NCBI RefSeq assembly: GCF_039023475.1
Contig: NZ_JBCHVB010000006.1
Span: forward strand, 201,292 to 265,291
Length of the DNA stretch: 64,000 bases
Source of the DNA: Erwinia sp039023475
GTDB taxonomy: Bacteria; Pseudomonadota; Gammaproteobacteria; Enterobacterales; Enterobacteriaceae
Direction: 5' to 3'
Under the pieces are notes generated by a model. The model did not search any database and was not told where the DNA came from. It worked only from the letters and a program-made list of their open reading frames with translations. Shown here piece after piece: positions 8,521-16,337 of this stretch. The position numbers and the translations under genes were made by a program. How positions within the stretch are numbered: the first letter of the stretch is position 1; every line of letters begins with the position of its first letter.

Positions 8521-9896
8521 GGTGCAACCTCCCCTTTTTCATCGCTATTATCGAGAAACTCGTGCAATTGCTTTAACTTGAGTAAAAGCTCATCAAATGT
8601 AATAATTTGCACATTCTTTGAGTTACGTCGGTACATCTCAAAAGACTTCTTCCTGTCTTCATCATCGGGCATCGTACCAATCACTAAAATACAGTTAACA
8701 GCATATGATTCAATGTCATAAAGTCGGTTGTTGCTTTTTATCGTGGCAATATTTTGCTGTAGCTGAGAACACTGATCAGGTATTTTTTTTACCGAGCCTG
8801 TTAGTTCTGTGGAAGCGCAGTAAACTGAGCCTCTATAGGCTGTTTTTTTTAGTAACGCGGAAGAAGGCTTTTTGATTTCAATCAGAGCTAGATTGTTTGT
8901 GAGGCCATTTTTTATCAGATAGACCGTGATTTTTTCACCATCGCCAGTCATGCGTTCGCCACCAATACTTTCTTGGTCTGATATTTTTATTGCCGGATAG
9001 CCGAAGGCAAAAGTCAAGATAAATGGATTCTGATTGAAAAGCCTCTGCCAGATGTCTTCATTTGTTTCTTTACTTAGCAAGTCTTCATATGAAGAAATTA
9101 AGCGCTCAAGCGAGACCAACTCGATATCATTTTTCAACTTAATCAAAGTGGCTGAGTCAGTATGTTTTACTACTGATTTGTCTTTCGTGACCATGCTCAT
9201 AGCTGCTTGCTTATCTGCATTCGTTATTTTTATCCGAAGCATCTTGCTTATGGTATCGTTATCAGTAGGCAAGGTTTTTTGCTCAACACCTAATCGATGA
9301 GCAACGTGATTGTAAGTGGCGACAGCCTTCGTAATACGCGCAACTTTCCGCGCTCTTTCAGTAATGCGGTTACAAGCACGACGCATTTCATCATAATCAT
9401 TCATATTTACATGAAAATATTCATCATCAGCACCGCCCGTTTTATTCTTGTCAAGAATAAGGCATTGATGGCTTGTATGCTTTTCAAGCGCGGAAATTAT
9501 CGTCTGATATCCTTTGGTCAATCCTAGACCATAGCGAATGTCTTTGATAAAACCTGTCGGCAAAAGTTGTAAACATTCATATACTTCATCTTTGGTATAG
9601 GGTGCCGAGTCAAGGTTAACTTCGATAGCTATTTCATTTATTTGGCCATACTTCTGGTTTAAGTAGTTAGGGTGGGTTGTCAAGGTATATATGGGATAAA
9701 GCGAGATAAATCCATCCTGACCCCTAAATAGAGCAATCTTTCTTTTATACTGACTAGGATTCGCATAGTCTATTCCTGCTTTTTCAAGATCGCTCATACT
9801 CGGAAGATAGAATACTTCCGTGCAGTTAGGGAATACTTCTTCAATCTCAATATTCAGATCTTCAGGGCTGAAATGTTCGGATAAAAGCTTAACCAT
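8517..9896 (-). CDS. DUF4263 (Shedu/SduA-type) nuclease, predicted defence protein
   Basis: I place the start at the ATG at 9896, which has GGAGG five bases upstream; an in-frame GTG at 9926 is poorer. That gives 459 residues. The C-terminal 180 residues match the DUF4263 pattern of the Shedu nuclease SduA: DIWQRLFNQNPFIL, then a core strand ALIEIKKPSSALL (Glu340, Lys342) and an AYRGSVY segment, ending in a Rossmann-like part (ILVIGTMPDDEDRKK). The N-terminal 280 residues are not familiar and would carry the sensing part; Shedu proteins vary in that region. It overlaps the next ATPase gene by four bases and follows a micro-ORF by 19 bases, so the three form one translational unit. Confidence 0.78.
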   Translation of the reverse strand: MVKLLSEHFSPEDLNIEIEEVFPNCTEVFYLPSMSDLEKAGIDYANPSQYKRKIALFRGQDGFISLYPIYTLTTHPNYLNQKYGQINEIAIEVNLDSAPYTKDEVYECLQLLPTGFIKDIRYGLGLTKGYQTIISALEKHTSHQCLILDKNKTGGADDEYFHVNMNDYDEMRRACNRITERARKVARITKAVATYNHVAHRLGVEQKTLPTDNDTISKMLRIKITNADKQAAMSMVTKDKSVVKHTDSATLIKLKNDIELVSLERLISSYEDLLSKETNEDIWQRLFNQNPFILTFAFGYPAIKISDQESIGGERMTGDGEKITVYLIKNGLTNNLALIEIKKPSSALLKKTAYRGSVYCASTELTGSVKKIPDQCSQLQQNIATIKSNNRLYDIESYAVNCILVIGTMPDDEDRKKSFEMYRRNSKNVQIITFDELLLKLKQLHEFLDNSDEKGEVAP

Positions 9897-9915
9897 ATTC
9901 CCTCCTCTTCCCTCC

Positions 9916-10059
9916 TCAGAACTCACCTTTGAATTCGGAATCGAGAATTGATGCTTTTAAACCTGCTAAATTGCCCCTGACCCTGTAACATCCACCACTG
10001 GTGATAATGACTGTAGGCCAGGATTTCTCTGCATTGTAGGCGATTTCCAATTTGTCCAT
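9916..10059 (-). CDS. Micro-ORF, 47 residues, start of the DUF4263-ATPase unit
   Basis: An ATG at 10059 with GGAG eight bases upstream opens a 47-codon frame ending in TGA at 9916. The product begins MDKLEIAYNAEKSWP and contains a YRVRGNLAGL segment; it is soluble, mixed in charge and has one Cys. I do not recognise it. Its stop lies 19 bases before the DUF4263 start, and a strong RNA hairpin overlaps its Shine-Dalgarno sequence. It may be a small partner or inhibitor, or a leader peptide that couples translation. Compact size and good ribosome-binding site support it; only conservation would prove it. Confidence 0.55.
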   Translation of the reverse strand: MDKLEIAYNAEKSWPTVIITSGGCYRVRGNLAGLKASILDSEFKGEF

Positions 10060-10071
10060 AGGTTAGCACTC

Positions 10072-10107
10072 CAGCTGATGACAATACCAACGTTTTGTCA
10101 CCAGCTG
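10072..10107 (-). promoter_or_regulatory. RNA hairpin overlapping the micro-ORF ribosome-binding site
   Basis: Arms at 10095-10107 and 10072-10084 pair over 13 bp with a 10-base loop. Read on the minus strand, the only non-Watson-Crick position is a G-U pair; on the plus strand it would be an A-C mismatch, so the structure favours the operon's own transcript. The 3' arm ends in the first G of the GGAG of the micro-ORF. No T-run follows, so it is not a typical terminator. Confidence 0.6.
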
Positions 10108-10133
10108 TAAGACAGCGATCTCTCGGCCTATTG

Positions 10134-12857
10134 TTACTTAGTCCCGCTTAATGACTGCTGAAATTTAGAAATATAACTACCCAAGGTATTTGCTTCTTTA
10201 ACTTCGTCATGAGGGATCAGTAAATAATTCCACTCTTTACCGCCGTTGTCTTTTAGATAAGCGGAGGCGTTAGCGCACCACTTTACACCCGACTTAGCTT
10301 TTTCTGTTACTTCTTCGTTCCAGGTGCCATCAGCGTTTTTATACTGCGCGCTTTTCGTTTCCACCATCAGAATGCCATCGTTGGTTTCAACAATAAAGTC
10401 AGGCACATACTCTGGGTGTTCGGTGCCTTTCTTGTAGTACATTTTGAACTGGCCCTTGGCAGGTTTGAACCATTTAATTGCATCGCGCTCAAGGATTATA
10501 GCGAAGCGTCGTTCGGTGTCAGAATCGAACTTCTGTATCGGATAAAGGCATTTTTTGAAACCGCCGAACAGCATTTGCTTAATCTTGCTCACTTCGGTCA
10601 CGGTGTCGCGATAGTTTTTAACATCCTGCCCTTGTGCCGCCGTGTATGAGCACTCCTTCAGCGTGGTGAACCCGCTACGTACTTCCACTTCGTACTCGGT
10701 GGCTTTTTCATAGAAGTGCTTGTCCATTTGAGCATGAATAAGCCTTGCGATAGCGTCGCTTTGATTTTGAAGAATGTTTTCCACATCCTTTTCATCATTG
10801 ACTGCATTCAAGCACTCAACGGCTTGCTTAGCTAAGTCATACAGCAGCTCGGCATGCTCGTCGTAGGGGATGTCGTCATAGTCAAACAACTTTTTAAGAA
10901 TGTAGTTCTCATTGATTGGTTCGTAATTACCAGAGTCTCCTTCACCAATCTCCGTTTGCTCATTGGTTTGAAGGCTCTGGCTTACTAGTGAACGCTCTTG
11001 CGGCTTGAGGCCTTTGATTCCTGAAATATCAAGGGTAAAGGCATGGTAGCCACTATTTACTGTGCCTTTAGGGGTAACGATAATGCGTGGAATGTCGATA
11101 GTGTTATCGACAACCAACGCCGTTGTTTTGGCGACCACATCGGCAATATCAATTTGCTCTTCATCCTCTAGCAGTGATTGTTGCCCTTGGGTGAGGTGCT
11201 CTTTTACTGCTGCAATAATCTGCTGCTGCACCGCTTCAGAATGAAGGGCCTGACTCGTTGGTGCCTGCTCAGGTTTGGACTGATATTGCTTGATAACCGC
11301 CAACGCAGCGCTGGCTGCCTTTTTTTCAGGCTCCGAGACAAAGAGCGGCTTCTCTTGTGCTTTAGGTTTGTAGGTGGTTCCAGCACTGCCTTTGGTGTCG
11401 CCACCAAAAATCTGTGCGTCTATATTGGAGCCGATTTGAAAATTCTCTTTGCCTTGTTTTTCTTCATAATCCAATTCGATGAATTTGAGTTTTCTTAATA
11501 CGCTATCGTCTTTGTTGGCCTCATCGACGATTTCTTGGAATCGGTCATGGGCGACAATGCTTAACCTATCGACCGGCTCAACACCTGTTCGCTTCCCGTA
11601 AGGCAAACGCAAGCCCCGACCAATGGTTTGCTCTACTAGGGTTTTGGCATTTGCCGCTCGCAGAGGAACAATAGTGTAGAGGTTGGTTACATCCCAACCT
11701 TCCTTCAACATGTTCACGTGGATAACAATCTCTGTCGGCTCATCGCTACTTTCAACATTCAGCAATGCCTGCACGGTTTCTTCTTCTTTGCTGCTGCTAT
11801 CTACCTGAATCACTTTGCCAGCGTATTTACCATCAAATACCGTTTCCAGTTTCTCTTTCAAAGCCTTCGCATGAGTAGTGTCGCGGGCAATGACCAGCAT
11901 AAAAGGCTTAACGATACGGGTGTCGTTCTCATGGGCGTAGGTAATCAACTCAACTTTGGTGGCTTCGTGTAAGCGGATACCATCCTTGAGCTTGATCTCC
12001 TCTAGGTCTTCCTTGCTGTATTGGTTAGGGTTGAAGTTACGTTGTGTAACTACGGCGGGCTCTTTAACAAAGCCGTCTTCCATAGCGCGAGCTAAGGGAT
12101 AGTCCACCACCACGTTCTTAAAAGGAATGGTGCTGCTACCTGTTTCAACCTGAGGTGTTGCGGTTAGTTCCAGCCCCAGAATTGGGTTGAGTTCGTTCAA
12201 TGCTCTTACACCAGCACTTGCACGGTAGCGATGTGATTCATCCATTAGCAGAACCAAGTCTGGAAGGCCTGCCAGATGGCTGAAATAACTATCACCCAGG
12301 TACTCTGACAAACGCTTGATGCGCGGTGCTTTGCCACCACGAACCTCTGAGTTAATTTTGGAAATATTGAATACATTAATCCTTACATTACTGAAAAGAT
12401 CACTCATCACCTGAGCGCCACGTTGCTCGTAGTTATCACCAGTAATCACCTCAGGCGGGTACGCTGCGAATTCGGCAATGCCCTTGAATACATACTTTGG
12501 TGTGCCGGGGCTAAAATCGGCAATTAGCTTTTCATAGATGGTAAGGTTGGGCGCCAACACAAAAAAGTTTTTGATGCCGTGCGCTAAATGCAAATAGCTG
12601 ATAAAAGCACCCATCAGTCGGGTTTTCCCCACGCCGGTTGCCAACGCAAAACAGAGCGATGGGAAGTCGCGTTCGAAGTCTTCCAGTGTAGGGAATTCAG
12701 CTTTTAAGGTTTCGAGCAATGCTGGCACATCATGTTTTGGATCCAGCAGTTTGTCATTCGTTGCGTCAATGGCTTTGGCCAATGCCTCTAATGATTCCCG
12801 CTGCGGAGCACGTAAGCTCAAGCGACCTGAAATACTATTAATAATTCTGGTATCCAT
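10134..12857 (-). CDS. Type III-like restriction subunit: DEAD/H helicase with C-terminal nuclease
   Basis: A 907-residue protein of the type III Res kind. Helicase motif I is ATGVGKT (73-79), motif II DESH follows LVLLM near residue 206, motif III-like LTATPQ comes next, and a motif VI-like QTIGRGLRLPYG lies near 440. The C-terminus holds a PD-(D/E)xK motif: YVPDFIVETNDGILMVETKS. In type III systems Res uses ATP to switch or slide along DNA and cuts after two sites meet, always in complex with Mod. The start lies 15 bp after the Mod stop codon, so the two should be co-translated. All expected motifs are present and the gene looks intact. Confidence 0.88.
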   Translation of the reverse strand: MDTRIINSISGRLSLRAPQRESLEALAKAIDATNDKLLDPKHDVPALLETLKAEFPTLEDFERDFPSLCFALATGVGKTRLMGAFISYLHLAHGIKNFFVLAPNLTIYEKLIADFSPGTPKYVFKGIAEFAAYPPEVITGDNYEQRGAQVMSDLFSNVRINVFNISKINSEVRGGKAPRIKRLSEYLGDSYFSHLAGLPDLVLLMDESHRYRASAGVRALNELNPILGLELTATPQVETGSSTIPFKNVVVDYPLARAMEDGFVKEPAVVTQRNFNPNQYSKEDLEEIKLKDGIRLHEATKVELITYAHENDTRIVKPFMLVIARDTTHAKALKEKLETVFDGKYAGKVIQVDSSSKEEETVQALLNVESSDEPTEIVIHVNMLKEGWDVTNLYTIVPLRAANAKTLVEQTIGRGLRLPYGKRTGVEPVDRLSIVAHDRFQEIVDEANKDDSVLRKLKFIELDYEEKQGKENFQIGSNIDAQIFGGDTKGSAGTTYKPKAQEKPLFVSEPEKKAASAALAVIKQYQSKPEQAPTSQALHSEAVQQQIIAAVKEHLTQGQQSLLEDEEQIDIADVVAKTTALVVDNTIDIPRIIVTPKGTVNSGYHAFTLDISGIKGLKPQERSLVSQSLQTNEQTEIGEGDSGNYEPINENYILKKLFDYDDIPYDEHAELLYDLAKQAVECLNAVNDEKDVENILQNQSDAIARLIHAQMDKHFYEKATEYEVEVRSGFTTLKECSYTAAQGQDVKNYRDTVTEVSKIKQMLFGGFKKCLYPIQKFDSDTERRFAIILERDAIKWFKPAKGQFKMYYKKGTEHPEYVPDFIVETNDGILMVETKSAQYKNADGTWNEEVTEKAKSGVKWCANASAYLKDNGGKEWNYLLIPHDEVKEANTLGSYISKFQQSLSGTK

Positions 12858-12872
12858 TTCTTACTCCAATGC

Positions 12873-14492
12873 TTAAAACAGGTCGTCTTGTGCAGGATCG
12901 CGTGCTGTCATCGGCAGATTTTGCACATTCAGGCTGTAATCGTCATGCGCCCATTCGCAATGCTTCAGCAAGGCCTTTGGCAGCTTTTTAATGGTCAAAT
13001 TGGCAAAATTATCAGCCTTGCAACGGAAAGCTCCGCACATCACCAGCAAAGTTTTGTCGCTTCCCACTTCTTCACTGATTTGCTCTAACTGCTCAATCGA
13101 AAGGTTTTGTGTGGTCACATAGATGAAGTCGGTTTCCGTGGAACCGCCGTGTTGCCACCAAACCGTATCTGATGGGGCATAGGTAAATCCTTCCAGCTTG
13201 CAGACGGCTTCTGCCAGCATTTCAGCATTGAACGCTTTATTAATGATCGGCTGACCGAAGCGATCGTATTCAATCAATGAAGGTGCCAGTTTGTAGTAGC
13301 GGAAGCCACCGCCTCCTTGCCAGTTAACGGACTTAGATATTCCACCCTGGTCTTTACCATCAATGACTTTCTGAAGTCTTGGAATAATATGGGTGTGGCA
13401 GTGATCTCCCAGCTCAACCATAATCCAGCGGCGGCCCATCTTGTGTGCAACTGCGCCCGTGGTACCTGATCCGGCGAAAGAGTCGAGCACTAAATCATTT
13501 TCTTTTGTGGCAAGGAATAATATTCGTTCTAAAAGGCGTTCTGGTTTTGGGGTTGTAAATACATCCTTTGGATTGAACGCCTTTACCTCAAGCTTTGCTT
13601 CGTGATTATGTCCGACTTCCGTATTAGGAAACCAGGTGGATGGAGGTCTTGTAGCAGAATCTTCAAGATACTGCTTGACGTAGATCTCCCACTTTCCATC
13701 TTTTTCAATTATGTCAAGTTCATCTTTTCTTGACTCTAAGTTGTCCTTTTTCCAGCGCCACCGCCCCTCTGTACCGTCCGGTTTAATCGGATATATTGAG
13801 GATCCGTCTGGCGCGATAATTTCATACCACATTGACGGGCGGTCTTTCCTTAACGACTCAGAGCCTTCTTTTCTAAGAGATCTTCTTCTGTAATATTTCC
13901 CCACATCTTCATCGAAGAAATTAAACTGTTTGTTATTTTGTTCTTTAGCAATTTGGTTGACTCTAAAGGACTCACTTTTTTGATAAACCAATATATGGTC
14001 ATGCGCATTGCTAAAGCCACGAGCATCCATGCGCTCACTATAAACCTTTTGCCATAAACAATTTGCAACAAAATTTGACCTCCCAAAAACCTCATCACAT
14101 AGGACTTTTAGGTAGTGCGCTTCATTGTCGTCAATGGTTATCCATAAAGAACCATCTTCACTAAGTAAATTCCGGAATTGTTCTAACCTATCCCTCATCA
14201 GAGAAAGCCATAAAGAGTGCTCAATACCGTCATCATAGTGCTCGAATGCGCTACCAGTATTATAAGGCGGGTCAATAAATACGCATTTCACTTTACCTAT
14301 GTATTCCTGCTCTAATGCCTTCAGCGCCAGTAAGTTATCGCCAAATATCAGCTTGTTATCAAAAATGTCGTTTTCGGACACTTTGTGACTGGCGTGATAA
14401 GAAAGCTCCGGGTCTTCCAAAAGAATGCGCGGCTCCAGCTTAGGGCGCTTGTCTTTTCCTATCCAGGTCAGTTCGAGTTTGGTTTTACTCAT
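12873..14492 (-). CDS. Type III-like DNA N6-adenine methyltransferase (Mod)
   Basis: A 539-residue beta-class methyltransferase. Motif IV DPPYNTGSAF (from Asp74) precedes the AdoMet-binding motif I LDSFAGSGTTGAV (about 336-348), the order expected for type III Mod proteins and related adenine methylases. Between them (about 150-310) lies the variable target-recognition region, here with many charged and aromatic residues. Mod sets the sequence specificity of both modification and cleavage. It stands directly upstream of the Res gene and 51 bp downstream of the AIPR gene. The recognition sequence cannot be read from the DNA. Confidence 0.88.
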   Translation of the reverse strand: MSKTKLELTWIGKDKRPKLEPRILLEDPELSYHASHKVSENDIFDNKLIFGDNLLALKALEQEYIGKVKCVFIDPPYNTGSAFEHYDDGIEHSLWLSLMRDRLEQFRNLLSEDGSLWITIDDNEAHYLKVLCDEVFGRSNFVANCLWQKVYSERMDARGFSNAHDHILVYQKSESFRVNQIAKEQNNKQFNFFDEDVGKYYRRRSLRKEGSESLRKDRPSMWYEIIAPDGSSIYPIKPDGTEGRWRWKKDNLESRKDELDIIEKDGKWEIYVKQYLEDSATRPPSTWFPNTEVGHNHEAKLEVKAFNPKDVFTTPKPERLLERILFLATKENDLVLDSFAGSGTTGAVAHKMGRRWIMVELGDHCHTHIIPRLQKVIDGKDQGGISKSVNWQGGGGFRYYKLAPSLIEYDRFGQPIINKAFNAEMLAEAVCKLEGFTYAPSDTVWWQHGGSTETDFIYVTTQNLSIEQLEQISEEVGSDKTLLVMCGAFRCKADNFANLTIKKLPKALLKHCEWAHDDYSLNVQNLPMTARDPAQDDLF

Positions 14493-14543
14493 AATGCTCT
14501 CTTTCTGTAACTTTAAATTCTGCGGAATGTGAACTTAGCCGGG

Positions 14544-16337
14544 CTATAGCTGCACGGCCTTACCCGCTAAGTAATTGCTTAAGGCCTGATTATACGGGTC
14601 TTGGTGATTTAAACGGCCAGCTAAGGTAATTACGGTTGGATCATTACTCATATTTTGTTGGCTAATGCATACGTGCTGTATCAGCTTGGCCGTATCGGGG
14701 ATGCGCTTAAAGAAAGCATGGTGTGCGCTCCCCATGCCATCAATTAGATACTGCTCTGCAAATTTTTGCCGCACTTCATCAAATATGGCGCTAATCAGTG
14801 ATTTAATTTCCTCTGCCTTTAAAATCTCAGAACCTTCAATCTTTGTTTTCAACTGTTTCATTAACACGCTAGCCATTGCATATCCGCAATGGCGGTACAC
14901 TAAGCGCTCTGGGCTAGGTGATGTTTTGTCGGCAGTGGAGGTCAGCTCCTGTATTACCAGATAGACGTTAACGCTATTGATCGCTACATGGCCGGCTAAA
15001 TCAGGTGTAAATAAAGCTTCGTAGTCTGCGGAGGATGCATTGGTAAAGGTGCTGGGCTCTGACTTTAATTTTGCAGGGAAACGAATATCGCTATGTCTGC
15101 AAGCAAGGGCTTTGGCTAATGTCTCGATTTCAATGATTTTCACGCCTGTACTTAACTGGCGTTGTGGGCGGTAATGATACTCCACACCGTATAGCGCCAT
15201 TTCCTGGCGTAATCTTTCCTGGTTATCATCCAGTGCGGCAAAATTTGATAAGTCTACCGGATTTTGCAGGTTGCGCGCTTTAGTCACCTGTTTATGAAAT
15301 CTATCTGAGCCGGTGTTGATTAGGGTTAACATCACCTGGGCTTGGCTGATGTCGGCATCAGGATTTTCGCTTATAAACTGAGCGGCAGTGGAAATGGTCT
15401 GAGCACCATTCACTACCGACATGCCTAGCACTTCAAAATCGCGGGTTGTTTTGTTATCTCTGGATTTAGCGCGTTGTTTAATGGAATTACCCACAATGGT
15501 TATGCCGTTGTTCAGGTGTAAAAAATGTTGAGGTTCATTTTTTAGGGTTTCTTTAATGGCTGAATTTACTCCACGCCTGCCTGAACCAATAAAATAGCGT
15601 ATATTTTTTTCGTAAAGACCTTTGCCGTGTTTGTTGTGAAGCTTGATTAAGTCGCTTACTTTAACGATGCCAAAATAAGTTTTGCGTTGGCCTTCAGCTG
15701 AGCGATATTTGTGAATACGAACTTTATCGTTCACCAATTTAATGGCTTGTTCCTGCCGAAGCACTTCTTCTATTTTCTGAGGGCCAAAGTCAATTATTTG
15801 TAGCTGTAGTTGTTCTTCACCGTCGTCGATTTCTGCTTGAATAACACGCTGAATTTCATTTCTGGCCTGAATGGATATGCCATCGCCTGTATAGGCGATA
15901 AGAAGTTTGATTTGGTCACATTCATCGAGCGCTCTGTCTAAAACGACGGACAGATTTTTAACGTTCTGATTGAATTGGTCGTATTGCTTGGCAATAAGCA
16001 ATTTTGTACCGCTCAAAAAAACCAAGGCTTCTGCTAGTTGAAACTGTTCACCAGCCTTGAGCTTAGATTGGACGAAATAAAGCGTTTTATCTGCCTCGTG
16101 GTAATAAATGGCATCCACGCCGTTATCGTTATAATCATCCACCACTGCTTTTGCGGCAGCTTTTGGATCTACTGCAAAGAGCGCATGCAATGTGAACGCG
16201 CTAAGTGCGCGCGCGGTTTGCTTCTCTGGCTTGTTAGCGGCATCGGCGTCACCTAATAGTGGTGGCAAATGCGGTACGTAGCGTTCATTTAGTATTGTCT
16301 TTAGTGCTCTAAGCATTGCGGATTGTATTGCTGGCAT
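14544..16337 (-). CDS. AIPR-domain protein with N-terminal nuclease-like motif (abortive-infection type)
   Basis: The chosen start is the ATG at 16337, which shares its A with the TAA stop of the SNF2 gene, a translational coupling; an ATG five codons earlier is possible. That gives 597 residues. The N-terminal 100 residues include GVDAIYYHEADKTLYFVQSK (Asp75, Gln90, Lys92), a PD-(D/E)xK variant with Gln for Glu as seen in Mrr-like nucleases. Further on, the SVVNGAQTIS segment is a hallmark of AIPR (abortive infection phage resistance) proteins. Known AIPR/AbiR-type proteins act in phage defence, often beside restriction genes; the target of this one is unknown. Confidence 0.78.
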   Translation of the reverse strand: MPAIQSAMLRALKTILNERYVPHLPPLLGDADAANKPEKQTARALSAFTLHALFAVDPKAAAKAVVDDYNDNGVDAIYYHEADKTLYFVQSKLKAGEQFQLAEALVFLSGTKLLIAKQYDQFNQNVKNLSVVLDRALDECDQIKLLIAYTGDGISIQARNEIQRVIQAEIDDGEEQLQLQIIDFGPQKIEEVLRQEQAIKLVNDKVRIHKYRSAEGQRKTYFGIVKVSDLIKLHNKHGKGLYEKNIRYFIGSGRRGVNSAIKETLKNEPQHFLHLNNGITIVGNSIKQRAKSRDNKTTRDFEVLGMSVVNGAQTISTAAQFISENPDADISQAQVMLTLINTGSDRFHKQVTKARNLQNPVDLSNFAALDDNQERLRQEMALYGVEYHYRPQRQLSTGVKIIEIETLAKALACRHSDIRFPAKLKSEPSTFTNASSADYEALFTPDLAGHVAINSVNVYLVIQELTSTADKTSPSPERLVYRHCGYAMASVLMKQLKTKIEGSEILKAEEIKSLISAIFDEVRQKFAEQYLIDGMGSAHHAFFKRIPDTAKLIQHVCISQQNMSNDPTVITLAGRLNHQDPYNQALSNYLAGKAVQL

